From contig OY720348.1 in NCBI GenBank assembly GCA_963082975.1, positions 58,565,461-58,629,460 of the forward strand: 64,000 nt of DNA, in the 5' to 3' direction. A program made the position numbers and the translations under genes. Origin of the DNA: Labia minor. Lineage: Eukaryota > Arthropoda > Insecta > Dermaptera > Spongiphoridae. Below, piece after piece: positions 56,049 to 64,000 of this stretch. The notes below the pieces were generated by a model that was not told the origin of the DNA, did no database searches, and was given only the letters and a program-made list of their open reading frames with translations. Position 1 is the stretch's first letter. Each line of letters starts with the position of its first letter.

Positions 56049-56211
56049 TGTTAACGTAGATTATAAAAAAAAAAAAAAAAAAAAAAAATAGATAGTAAAT
56101 GTAATGTATTTTGATTATTGAAAATGGAGTTGTTGTATAAATATTTATATTTATAAACATTTGAGCATTGTATTGTAAATATTCGGATTTTGAATAAATT
56201 GAATCACCACA
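56049..56211 (+). repeat. LTR of the Ty3/gypsy-like element (candidate limits)
   Basis: Starts TGTTAACGTAG after a purine-rich stretch and ends TGAATCACCACA; the primer-binding-like ATTGGCGACGAGG follows at 56212. Contains a long A tract (56064-56088), TGTTGTATAAATAT (TATA-like) and GAATAAATTG. It serves as 3' LTR for copy 1 and 5' LTR for copy 2. The exact 5' limit is inferred from the TG start. Confidence 0.65.
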
Positions 56212-56240
56212 ATTGGCGACGAGGAAATAAATAAAAAAAA

Positions 56241-58433
56241 ATGGAACGTGAAATAGAAAAATTAATTATAAAAGGTACAGCTGGTGAAATAAAAACAAAT
56301 TGGCAAAGGTGGAAGCGTGCTCTACAAATATACATAACAGCCAAAGGAATAACCGGAGATGAAAGAAAAAAGGCAATATTGTTGTTACATGCAGGCATGG
56401 ATGTACAAGACATATATTATCCATTGGAAGCAGATTTTAAAGCAAAATTGGCTACAGAGAAGGAGCTTACTTTTAAAGAAGTAATAAGTTTACTTGATGA
56501 CTATTTTACCCCACAATCAAATATTCCATATGAACGACACATATTTCGAAGCATGGAACAGAAATGCGACGAAACTATAAGTCAATATGTGACTAGATTA
56601 AGACAACAGGCCCAAAATTGTGAATTTGAGGATAAAATAGATGAACAAATAAGGGACCAAGTGGTTGAGAAATGTAAATCGGGAGAACTGCGGAAGAAAT
56701 TTTTAGAAAAAGGCGTAACTCTTAAATTGGAAGTAATATTGGAAATAAGTCGAATTACAGAATCTGTTAACGAACAAGCTAGAGAGATGGCTGGAGCGAC
56801 CAATGAGGTAAACCAAATAAAATATAATACAAATTTGAAATGTTTTAGATGTGGACGAACTGGCCATTTTGCCAAGAGTAAAAATTGTCCAGCAAGAGGT
56901 GCAAAATGTGAAAAATGTGATAAATACGGGCACTATGCGAGGTGTTGTAAAACTAGAGAAACAGACAAGAAAGAAAATGATAAAAACGGAAATTCAAAAT
57001 TTAATAAAAAGCCATGGGATAAATCGCAAAAGTTTGATAAAAAAGTAAAACAATTGAAATCAATGGGCGATGATGATAATAATAAAAACGATGAAGATGA
57101 ATATGCCTTTTTTATAAGTAAAATATCAAGAGAAGAACGTGAACTTAAAAATGATGTTGAAGTATTAGTTGGTGGTGTGAAGTTGGCATTCCTAGTAGAT
57201 TCCGGTGCAACATGCAATATAATTAACGACGAAACATGGTCATATTTAAAGAAACAAAAAGTTATTTGTAAATCTGAATTAACACAATCGAGAGTTTTAG
57301 GTTATGGAAACCACAACCTAAAAGTGTTGGGCAAAATAAAAACAAGGATTCAGCTTTGCGATAAGCCCAGTGTAATAAAGAATGATGTAACCTTTTTCAT
57401 TTTGAAAGGTGAATTAAACTTATTAGGACGAGATTTATCCACTAAATTGGGAATATTACAAATTAAATCTAAAAACAATGTCAATATAGTGTCAAATGAA
57501 TTAATGCAAAATAGACCGTGTTTCCAAGGAATGGGAAAATTAAAGAATTTTGAATTGAAAATTTCTCGAAACACATCGGTTACACCTGTGGTTCAACCAG
57601 TACGCCGTATCCTATTGGCTTTACAAAAGAAAGTAGAAGAAAAACTTAAGAAACTAGAAAATGAAGATATAATTGAAAAAATAGAGGGTCCTTCGAAATG
57701 GGTTTCACCACTAGTAGTGATTCCGAAATCAAATGGAGAAGTTGAGAGACAAAATCGATCGTTATTAAAAGTTATGAAAATTGCTTACAATACAAATAAC
57801 AATTGGAAAGAAGAGTTGCTGGATTATTTATTCATGTACCGAAATACAGCACACACAACAACTGGTGTATCTCCAGCTGAAGTAATGTTCAAATGGGGAT
57901 GTAGATCGAAAATTCCACAAATAAGTCAAGATAGAAAAGAAAATTGGGATGAAATTAGAGAAACAGATAAAAGAAACAAGTGGTTGACAAAAATGCGGGC
58001 TGACAATGATCGACAGGCAAAAGATAGTGAGTTGGCAGCAGGAGATCAGGTGTTGGTCAAGCAAAAGAAGATAAATAAATTTTCAACCGAATATAATGAT
58101 GTTCCATATGAAGTAATAGGCCGGAGAGGTAATCAAGTTGAAATTATATCACCAACAGGTGGTATATTGAAACGAAATACTACCATGGTTAAGAAATATC
58201 AACAGCCAATAAAGGAAAATAGTGAACAGGTAGAAGCATACACAGCTGAACAAGAGTCCCAGGTAAATCAACAACCGAGTCCAGAGGGTGATACTACAAG
58301 AGAAATACTTCGACCACAAAGAGCTAAGAAAGTTCCAGGATGGTTATCAAGTTTTGTTCCTAAAAAAAAAAAAAAAAAAAAAAAAAAGAAAATAATAGAT
58401 TTAGTTTATTTTAAGTGTTTCATATTTTGTTAA
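56241..58433 (+). CDS. Gag-protease-delta-pol polyprotein, Ty3/gypsy-like copy 2
   Basis: 730-codon frame starting MEREIEKLI 29 bp after the LTR. Residues ~1-190: Gag, with WQRWKRALQIYI and FRSMEQKCDETISQYVTRLR typical of Ty3/gypsy capsid. Residues 201-240: two CCHC knuckles (C-F-R-C-G-R-T-G-H, C-E-K-C-D-K-Y-G-H). D320-S-G-A is the retroviral-type aspartic protease active site. From about 455 comes the segment before the reverse transcriptase and its first motif, then at about residue 500 a direct fusion to the integrase C-terminal part. Reverse transcriptase, RNase H and integrase cores are deleted, so it cannot copy itself without a helper. The normal stop after SSFVPK is lost in an expanded A-run, adding a Lys run and ~13 residues. 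P-to-L in RRI(L)LALQ distinguishes it from copy 3. Confidence 0.88.
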   Translation: MEREIEKLIIKGTAGEIKTNWQRWKRALQIYITAKGITGDERKKAILLLHAGMDVQDIYYPLEADFKAKLATEKELTFKEVISLLDDYFTPQSNIPYERHIFRSMEQKCDETISQYVTRLRQQAQNCEFEDKIDEQIRDQVVEKCKSGELRKKFLEKGVTLKLEVILEISRITESVNEQAREMAGATNEVNQIKYNTNLKCFRCGRTGHFAKSKNCPARGAKCEKCDKYGHYARCCKTRETDKKENDKNGNSKFNKKPWDKSQKFDKKVKQLKSMGDDDNNKNDEDEYAFFISKISREERELKNDVEVLVGGVKLAFLVDSGATCNIINDETWSYLKKQKVICKSELTQSRVLGYGNHNLKVLGKIKTRIQLCDKPSVIKNDVTFFILKGELNLLGRDLSTKLGILQIKSKNNVNIVSNELMQNRPCFQGMGKLKNFELKISRNTSVTPVVQPVRRILLALQKKVEEKLKKLENEDIIEKIEGPSKWVSPLVVIPKSNGEVERQNRSLLKVMKIAYNTNNNWKEELLDYLFMYRNTAHTTTGVSPAEVMFKWGCRSKIPQISQDRKENWDEIRETDKRNKWLTKMRADNDRQAKDSELAAGDQVLVKQKKINKFSTEYNDVPYEVIGRRGNQVEIISPTGGILKRNTTMVKKYQQPIKENSEQVEAYTAEQESQVNQQPSPEGDTTREILRPQRAKKVPGWLSSFVPKKKKKKKKKKIIDLVYFKCFIFC

Positions 58434-58523
58434 CGTAGATTATAGTTGGGTTGTTGTATAAATATAAATATTTATACAACAACCCAACTTTCAATAATCC
58501 AAATACATTACATTTACTATCTA

Positions 58524-58550
<27 letters not shown>
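58428..58550. repeat. LTR start and inverted LTR fragment with perfect hairpin
   Basis: TGTTAACGTAGATTATA is the LTR start; at 58445-58488 a perfect palindrome (20 bp arms, GTTGGGTTGTTGTATAAATA, 4 bp loop) turns into LTR sequence in inverted orientation, ending in 27 T. A foldback or a join artefact. Confidence 0.75.
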
Positions 58551-58554
<4 letters not shown>

Positions 58555-58589
58555 AAAAAAGGAATAGTAATTCTGCTTCTTCGAATCAT

Positions 58590-61577
58590 ATGAAACGAAA
58601 TAGTGAAGTGGTGAATAATTCAGATAATTCTAATTTAGTTGGCCAAATTAAAAAATCAAATAATATAAGAAAAGCTAGGCCCTTTAAATCGGATCAGGGT
58701 AGTCCATTATCTAGAAATGGCACACGATCTAGTTCACAAACAATCCGTCTCTTAAGAAATGGTAAAAAAAGACAATTAGAAGATTCAAAGGATTTAAATG
58801 ATTTTGAAAATATCCAAAAGAAAAAACGAAAATTATTACCAGTAAAAACGGAAAAAATCAACAACGAAATGCCTTCAGATGATAATCCATCTTCATCGAT
58901 TAATGAAAATGAGAATTGTAGTGATGTAAATAATGATACAACAATCATATCGAATGGGAAAAATTGTCCCATCGATAATACTGAATTGGAACAGAAAATA
59001 GATCTCAAACTTAAAGAAGATGAAACAATTAATTCAAATTCAGAACCTAGTCATATTGATGAGATGGATTTGAATTTAAAAGATGAAAAAGATATTTTGG
59101 GAACAACAAAAGACAGTTGTGATGTCATTGAGAAAAAAGAAACAAAAGAGGAAATTCTTACAATGATCAACACTGAAATTGAGATTGGTACAAATAATAT
59201 TGATGATAAGAAATGTATTAAAACACTTGTCCATGACATAAATGAATTGACAAAATACAATATGGAAGATTCTACAACTACGGCAAAAAATGAAGAATGT
59301 AAAGATTTCTTAGAAATCAGCACAATAGAAAATGATTTATCCGATGTAGAACAGTATGATATTTCCCAAGAATTCTCAATTAAAATTGATTCTGTATTAT
59401 GTGATACAGTTTTAAAAGGGGAATCTATTTCATTAAGTCACAATGATTTTATTGATAATAATAATTTATTATCAGAAAATTCTGTTGAGACAACTCAAGT
59501 GCGTAGATCAACGCGATCCTCCATTGACAAAACACGAGCTGCTCTTACAAAATGTTTTACAACTGCTCGATCAACAGGTAAAACGAACAAAGGTGATAAG
59601 CCAAATGCAAACGATACTCAAGAGACAGTGAAACCTCCCTCATCTAATACTGCCAGTCCCAATCTTATTACAAACGTGAAATCACCAATAAGTTCACCTG
59701 TGCTTGACTCATCGGAAGAGAATGTTAATGTGTTGACGGTGGTTTCTACAGTCACAAAAGACATCGACACAGCGAAAGTCGAGACTGATAAGACTAATGA
59801 ACAAGAGGAGAATATTTCACAATCAAATTCCAAAGTGAATGGTATCCCTTCATCACTAGATTTTGCAACTCAATCAATAATAAATAGTCAAGAGAAAAAT
59901 CCAACTGTTAATGGAAAAATTGATTCGACCATTTCATCTTCAACACCAAGTGAATTGAAAGATAGCAGCAACAATTCAGAGATAATGCCAGTTGAGGAAA
60001 TCCCTACTAAATTATCTCTGGCATCAACAAGTCCAATTCAATCTGTGATTGAACCCCCGCCAACAATTCAGGACTCTCCCACAACATTAAATTTGCCACG
60101 ACCCACCCCCCTCTCGCCACAATGTACCTCAACGCCAAACACAATCATCCCTCCTCCAATTCTACCCGAACAAGAAACCAATCAGATTAAAGATTTTGTA
60201 ATTTGCGAATTAACAAAAATACAAGACGCAGAAGAATCTACTAAAAATGTACTTGCATCAATTGATGTAGCGAAATTTTATAATACAGAAAACATTAGCC
60301 GTGTTAATGGAGAAATGAATGGCGTAATAGATAATAATGATTCAGAATTTGCTAAAATTGAAAGTAAACTACCTGAAGAAGAAATTGTTCAAAATCCAAT
60401 ATCAAATAATGATAAAGATGAACTAATGGAAATAGATCAAGTCGTAGCACCAGAAACAGAATCCAATACAAATAATAATTCCGAGATAATTGCAGCTACA
60501 AATAATGTTTCATCTGAAATCCCAGAAGATATTGTAGGTAAGGAAATAATTTTAAAAGCTTTAGGCTTGCAATCTCTTAAAGACGCTGCTGAAACCAAGG
60601 CCGCCTTATTATCCAATCGATCCAAATTGGAAGGGAATTATACAGGCACACTTAAAACTATAATTAAACTGCATAAATCACCTGAAAGGAAGAAAAAATC
60701 ACTTAAATTGGTATTAAAACAAGATCGTTCTGAAGATCAAGAACAAGATGATCAAATTAAATATTCAATCAGCAAAGAGGCAGGAGATGAAATTGATGAA
60801 GTTAATTTAAATAATAACACTGAAGATATCAATAATAGTGAATTATCGCCTGAAAATGATGAATCAAAAAGCAAGAAATTTTTACTTATTATTCCTGAAA
60901 AGAGTTCTTCGTTTTCAATTCATCCTGGACGTCTTTGTTCCGATGTATGCAGCTATTGCTTTGGAAAATTTGGTTCTCTGGATACTCCATGTCATATTGC
61001 TCAGTTAAAGTCTGTAGATAGACAACAAAAAATACTTGAAATTGAGACACATTTAACAGCCGACTCTTGTCTATGTGATGCTTGTATAAGGCATGTAGAT
61101 CGTAAAGCAAATTGTCCAAGTTATAAGGAAAATAAAAAACGTCATCAAATGAAAACCAATCAATGCAGTGCATTGGGATGTTTGAAATCTGCTCAACATT
61201 ATATTCGGAGAAAATGGCTTATCAAACTTAAAAGAAGTATTGCGAAAAAGGTACCTCTTGATTCTGATAAATTGCCACAAAATTTACCAATACCACTTTG
61301 TGAAGATCATTACAATTGGGTGGATTATTATATGGTATGTGGTATTTGTAAGAGACGTCTCTCTCGAAATCATATGAACGCTTTGGGTGCTGACGTTCAA
61401 GAGATAAACAAGACTCTCGCCCAAGATGGTATTCCTGTTCGTCTTACTGACAAAATGTTCCTCTGCAACTTGTGCCGTTATTATAGCACTCTTCGTATCA
61501 AGTATTCACATAATGTTAAATTGACTGGTAGCAACAAAATGTTCATTCATGCTTATAAAAAAAGAGAATCTCTTTAA
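58590..61577 (+). CDS. Uncharacterised nuclear-type protein with Cys/His-rich C-terminal domain
   Basis: The frame is open from within the upstream LTR fragment, but the first plausible Met is at 58590 (MKRNSEVV), giving 995 aa; an upstream exon joined at the AG near 58560 is also possible. The N-terminal ~600 residues are low complexity, Ser/Asn/Glu/Asp-rich, with basic patches (KKKRKLLP) fitting nuclear localisation. A conserved-looking segment at ~650-720 includes LKALGLQSLKDAAETKAALL, TGTLKTIIKLHK and KKSLKLVLKQ. Residues ~783-975 hold about 15 Cys and several His in C-x2-C pairs (CSDVCSYC, CLCDACIRH, CSALGC, CGICKRR, CNLCRYY), probably zinc-binding. I do not recognise the family; a chromatin or transcription factor is a guess. 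AATAAA lies 17 bp after the stop (61594). It is flanked on both sides by retroelement pieces and homopolymers. Confidence 0.8.
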   Translation: MKRNSEVVNNSDNSNLVGQIKKSNNIRKARPFKSDQGSPLSRNGTRSSSQTIRLLRNGKKRQLEDSKDLNDFENIQKKKRKLLPVKTEKINNEMPSDDNPSSSINENENCSDVNNDTTIISNGKNCPIDNTELEQKIDLKLKEDETINSNSEPSHIDEMDLNLKDEKDILGTTKDSCDVIEKKETKEEILTMINTEIEIGTNNIDDKKCIKTLVHDINELTKYNMEDSTTTAKNEECKDFLEISTIENDLSDVEQYDISQEFSIKIDSVLCDTVLKGESISLSHNDFIDNNNLLSENSVETTQVRRSTRSSIDKTRAALTKCFTTARSTGKTNKGDKPNANDTQETVKPPSSNTASPNLITNVKSPISSPVLDSSEENVNVLTVVSTVTKDIDTAKVETDKTNEQEENISQSNSKVNGIPSSLDFATQSIINSQEKNPTVNGKIDSTISSSTPSELKDSSNNSEIMPVEEIPTKLSLASTSPIQSVIEPPPTIQDSPTTLNLPRPTPLSPQCTSTPNTIIPPPILPEQETNQIKDFVICELTKIQDAEESTKNVLASIDVAKFYNTENISRVNGEMNGVIDNNDSEFAKIESKLPEEEIVQNPISNNDKDELMEIDQVVAPETESNTNNNSEIIAATNNVSSEIPEDIVGKEIILKALGLQSLKDAAETKAALLSNRSKLEGNYTGTLKTIIKLHKSPERKKKSLKLVLKQDRSEDQEQDDQIKYSISKEAGDEIDEVNLNNNTEDINNSELSPENDESKSKKFLLIIPEKSSSFSIHPGRLCSDVCSYCFGKFGSLDTPCHIAQLKSVDRQQKILEIETHLTADSCLCDACIRHVDRKANCPSYKENKKRHQMKTNQCSALGCLKSAQHYIRRKWLIKLKRSIAKKVPLDSDKLPQNLPIPLCEDHYNWVDYYMVCGICKRRLSRNHMNALGADVQEINKTLAQDGIPVRLTDKMFLCNLCRYYSTLRIKYSHNVKLTGSNKMFIHAYKKRESL

Positions 61578-61593
61578 TGAAAGAAAATAACTA

Positions 61594-61599
61594 AATAAA
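61594..61599 (+). terminator. Polyadenylation signal AATAAA
   Basis: Canonical hexamer 16 bp after the TAA stop of the Cys-rich protein gene; presence supports a true 3' end here. Confidence 0.55.
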
Positions 61600-61760
61600 A
61601 GAAGTTGATTTATCTTAACTAAATTTCTTGAAGCAATATTTTTATTGAAACTTAAATATGATTAGACATAATTAAGAGAAAAAAGAAAAAAGAAATATTT
61701 AAAATTGAGAAAAATATAAGGTACATATTTTTTTTAAAAAAAGAAAAAACGAAAAATAAA

Positions 61761-61832
61761 TTTTTTTTTTTTTTTTTTTTTTTGAGCATTGTATTGTAAA
61801 TATTTGGATTTTGAATAAATTGAATCACCACA
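61761..61832 (+). repeat. Partial LTR (3' part) preceding copy 3
   Basis: A run of 23 T leads into GAGCATTGTATTGTAAATAT and the LTR end TGAATCACCACA, then ATTGGCGACGAGG. The 5' part of the LTR, present at 56049-56150, is missing and replaced by the T-run. Confidence 0.8.
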
Positions 61833-61862
61833 ATTGGCGACGAGGAAATAAATAAAAAAAAA

Positions 61863-64000
61863 ATGGAACGTGAAATAGAAAAATTAATTATAAAAGGTAC
61901 AGCTGGTGAAATAAAAACAAATTGGCAAAGGTGGAAGCGTGCTCTACAAATATACATAACAGCCAAAGGAATAACCGGAGATGAAAGAAAAAAGGCAATA
62001 TTGTTGTTACATGCAGGCATGGATGTACAAGACATATATTATCCATTGGAAGCAGATTTTAAAGCAAAATTGGCTACACAGAAGGAGCTTACTTTTAAAG
62101 AAGTAATAAGTTTACTTGATGACTATTTTACCCCACAATCAAATATTCCATATGAACGACACATATTTCGAAGCATGGAACAGAAATGCGACGAAACTAT
62201 AAGTCAATATGTGACTAGATTAAGACAACAGGCCCAAAATTGTGAATTTGAGGATAAAATAGATGAACAAATAAGGGACCAAGTGGTTGAGAAATGTAAA
62301 TCGGGAGAACTGCGGAAGAAATTTTTAGAAAAAGGCGTAACTCTTAAATTGGAAGTAATATTGGAAATAAGTCGAATTACAGAATCTGTTAACGAACAAG
62401 CTAGAGAGATGGCTGGAGCGACCAATGAGGTAAACCAAATAAAATATAATACAAATTTGAAATGTTTTAGATGTGGACGAACTGGCCATTTTGCCAAGAG
62501 TAAAAATTGTCCAGCAAGAGGTGCAAAATGTGAAAAATGTGATAAATACGGGCACTATGCGAGGTGTTGTAAAACTAGAGAAACAGACAAGAAAGAAAAT
62601 GATAAAAACGGAAATTCAAAATTTAATAAAAAGCCATGGGATAAATCGCAAAAGTTTGATAAAAAAGTAAAACAATTGAAATCAATGGGCGATGATGATA
62701 ATAATAAAAACGATGAAGATGAATATGCCTTTTTTATAAGTAAAATATCAAGAGAAGAACGTGAACTTAAAAATGATGTTGAAGTATTAGTTGGTGGTGT
62801 GAAGTTGGCATTCCTAGTAGATTCCGGTGCAACATGCAATATAATTAACGACGAAACATGGTCATATTTAAAGAAACAAAAAGTTATTTGTAAATCTGAA
62901 TTAACACAATCGAGAGTTTTAGGTTATGGAAACCACAACCTAAAAGTGTTGGGCAAAATAAAAACAAGGATTCAGCTTTGCGATAAGCCCAGTGTAATAA
63001 AGAATGATGTAACCTTTTTCATTTTGAAAGGTGAATTAAACTTATTAGGACGAGATTTATCCACTAAATTGGGAATATTACAAATTAAATCTAAAAACAA
63101 TGTCAATATAGTGTCAAATGAATTAATGCAAAATAGACCGTGTTTCCAAGGAATGGGAAAATTAAAGAATTTTGAATTGAAAATTTCTCGAAACACATCG
63201 GTTACACCTGTGGTTCAACCAGTACGCCGTATCCCATTGGCTTTACAAAAGAAAGTAGAAGAAAAACTTAAGAAACTAGAAAATGAAGATATAATTGAAA
63301 AAATAGAGGGTCCTTCGAAATGGGTTTCACCACTAGTAGTGATTCCGAAATCAAATGGAGAAGTTGAGAGACAAAATCGATCGTTATTAAAAGTTATGAA
63401 AATTGCTTACAATACAAATAACAATTGGAAAGAAGAGTTGCTGGATTATTTATTCATGTACCGAAATACAGCACACACAACAACTGGTGTATCTCCAGCT
63501 GAAGTAATGTTCAAATGGGGATGTAGATCGAAAATTCCACAAATAAGTCAAGATAGAAAAGAAAATTGGGATGAAATTAGAGAAACAGATAAAAGAAACA
63601 AGTGGTTGACAAAAATGCGGGCTGACAATGATCGACAGGCAAAAGATAGTGAGTTGGCAGCAGGAGATCAGGTGTTGGTCAAGCAAAAGAAGATAAATAA
63701 ATTTTCAACCGAATATAATGATGTTCCATATGAAGTAATAGGCCGGAGAGGTAATCAAGTTGAAATTATATCACCAACAGGTGGTATATTGAAACGAAAT
63801 ACTACCATGGTTAAGAAATATCAACAGCCAATAAAGGAAAATAGTGAACAGGTAGAAGCATACACAGCTGAACAAGAGTCCCAGGTAAATCAACAACCGA
63901 GTCCAGAGGGTGATACTACAAGAGAAATACTTCGACCACAAAGAGCTAAGAAAGTTCCAGGATGGTTATCAAGTTTTGTTCCTAAAAAAAAAAAAAAAAA
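61863..64000 (+). CDS. Gag-protease-delta-pol polyprotein, Ty3/gypsy-like copy 3 (runs off the window)
   Basis: Practically identical to copy 2: same Gag, two CCHC knuckles (from about 62463), DSGA protease site (about 62820) and the same fusion of the reverse transcriptase start to the integrase C-terminus (about 63354-63362). Visible differences are few, for example ATQKEL in place of ATEKEL and RRIPLALQ in place of RRILLALQ. The frame is open to the window edge, where the A-run after SSFVPK has begun. Copy 3 keeps Pro at the position where copy 2 has Leu and is probably closer to the source. Confidence 0.88.
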   Translation, partial: MEREIEKLIIKGTAGEIKTNWQRWKRALQIYITAKGITGDERKKAILLLHAGMDVQDIYYPLEADFKAKLATQKELTFKEVISLLDDYFTPQSNIPYERHIFRSMEQKCDETISQYVTRLRQQAQNCEFEDKIDEQIRDQVVEKCKSGELRKKFLEKGVTLKLEVILEISRITESVNEQAREMAGATNEVNQIKYNTNLKCFRCGRTGHFAKSKNCPARGAKCEKCDKYGHYARCCKTRETDKKENDKNGNSKFNKKPWDKSQKFDKKVKQLKSMGDDDNNKNDEDEYAFFISKISREERELKNDVEVLVGGVKLAFLVDSGATCNIINDETWSYLKKQKVICKSELTQSRVLGYGNHNLKVLGKIKTRIQLCDKPSVIKNDVTFFILKGELNLLGRDLSTKLGILQIKSKNNVNIVSNELMQNRPCFQGMGKLKNFELKISRNTSVTPVVQPVRRIPLALQKKVEEKLKKLENEDIIEKIEGPSKWVSPLVVIPKSNGEVERQNRSLLKVMKIAYNTNNNWKEELLDYLFMYRNTAHTTTGVSPAEVMFKWGCRSKIPQISQDRKENWDEIRETDKRNKWLTKMRADNDRQAKDSELAAGDQVLVKQKKINKFSTEYNDVPYEVIGRRGNQVEIISPTGGILKRNTTMVKKYQQPIKENSEQVEAYTAEQESQVNQQPSPEGDTTREILRPQRAKKVPGWLSSFVPKKKKK

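Larger units (their letters stand above)
55231..56211 (+). mobile_element. Ty3/gypsy-like element, 5'-truncated copy 1
   Basis: Begins with an inverted LTR end (55231-55308: TGTGGTGATTCAATTTATTC, minus orientation) joined to internal sequence at AAAATAGAGGGTCC, then the element's 3' coding end and a 3' LTR (about 56049-56211). Gag and protease are absent. The inverted LTR piece implies a rearrangement at insertion or an assembly fold. Confidence 0.75.

Noticed and set aside
56582-57574. Minus-strand ORFs within copies 2 and 3 of the retroelement
   Set aside because: Antisense to an intact Gag-protease frame; repeated only because the element is repeated.
58446-58589. Extending the Cys-rich protein upstream to 58446
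   Set aside because: Those 48 codons translate an inverted LTR piece and a 27-T run (poly-Phe); the Met at 58590 or a splice near 58560 is more credible.

Overview
The window looks like nuclear DNA from an AT-rich animal, most likely an arthropod. Genes have short GT-AG introns (67-170 bp), and there are C2H2 zinc-finger arrays, tRNA-headed SINEs, Helitrons, hAT and piggyBac remnants, Jockey-type non-LTR remnants and Ty3/gypsy-like gag-protease elements. The species cannot be named from sequence alone. Genes are sparse, and most of the DNA is transposon-derived or segmentally duplicated.

0-34 kb: a dispersed family of small two-exon genes with five complete copies (93-488, 5462-5858, 10275-10665, 18626-19014, 26405-26795), three truncated second-exon pseudogenes and one first-exon remnant. 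They sit in duplicated cassettes in both orientations. The 18.0-22.1 and 24.0-28.25 kb blocks form a large imperfect inverted repeat. The proteins are 106-109 aa, and I recognise no family. Repeats fill the gaps: a ~640 bp dispersed element (family A), another (family B), hAT-type MITEs, and Jockey, piggyBac and Helitron-like pieces. Two more complex, GC-richer islands (30.0-30.5 and 32.15-32.65 kb) have no convincing ORF.

35-49 kb: a hAT transposase pseudogene split by a Helitron, then a duplicated C2H2 zinc-finger locus. One intact gene (46468-47549, minus, two exons, 303 aa) is surrounded by broken paralogous arrays, SINEs, a 1.6 kb Helitron-like element with a recoverable empty site, a 2.4 kb Helitron, and an 0.8 kb derivative of a DDE transposon. 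A degenerate piggyBac C-terminus lies at 48.8-49.15 kb.

49.7-53 kb: a two-exon SF3B6/p14-like splicing-factor gene of 125 aa with altered RNA-contact residues, SINEs, and a broken Tc1-like transposase.

53.4-64 kb: a long-TIR DDE transposon inserted at the same zinc-finger site as its 44 kb relative, then a compound Ty3/gypsy-like region. Three copies share one internal deletion fusing the start of the reverse transcriptase to the integrase C-terminal region. Between copies 2 and 3 lies a 995-codon open frame for an unrecognised, probably nuclear protein with a Cys/His-rich C-terminus. The join to the left is at a zinc-finger sequence whose uninterrupted version is at 44.85 kb, so this gene is either inside a nested retroelement insertion or next to an assembly join. 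Long homopolymers at the joins make that a serious question.

The zinc-finger protein, the SF3B6-like protein and the Cys-rich protein are probably nuclear. Nothing links them in one pathway.
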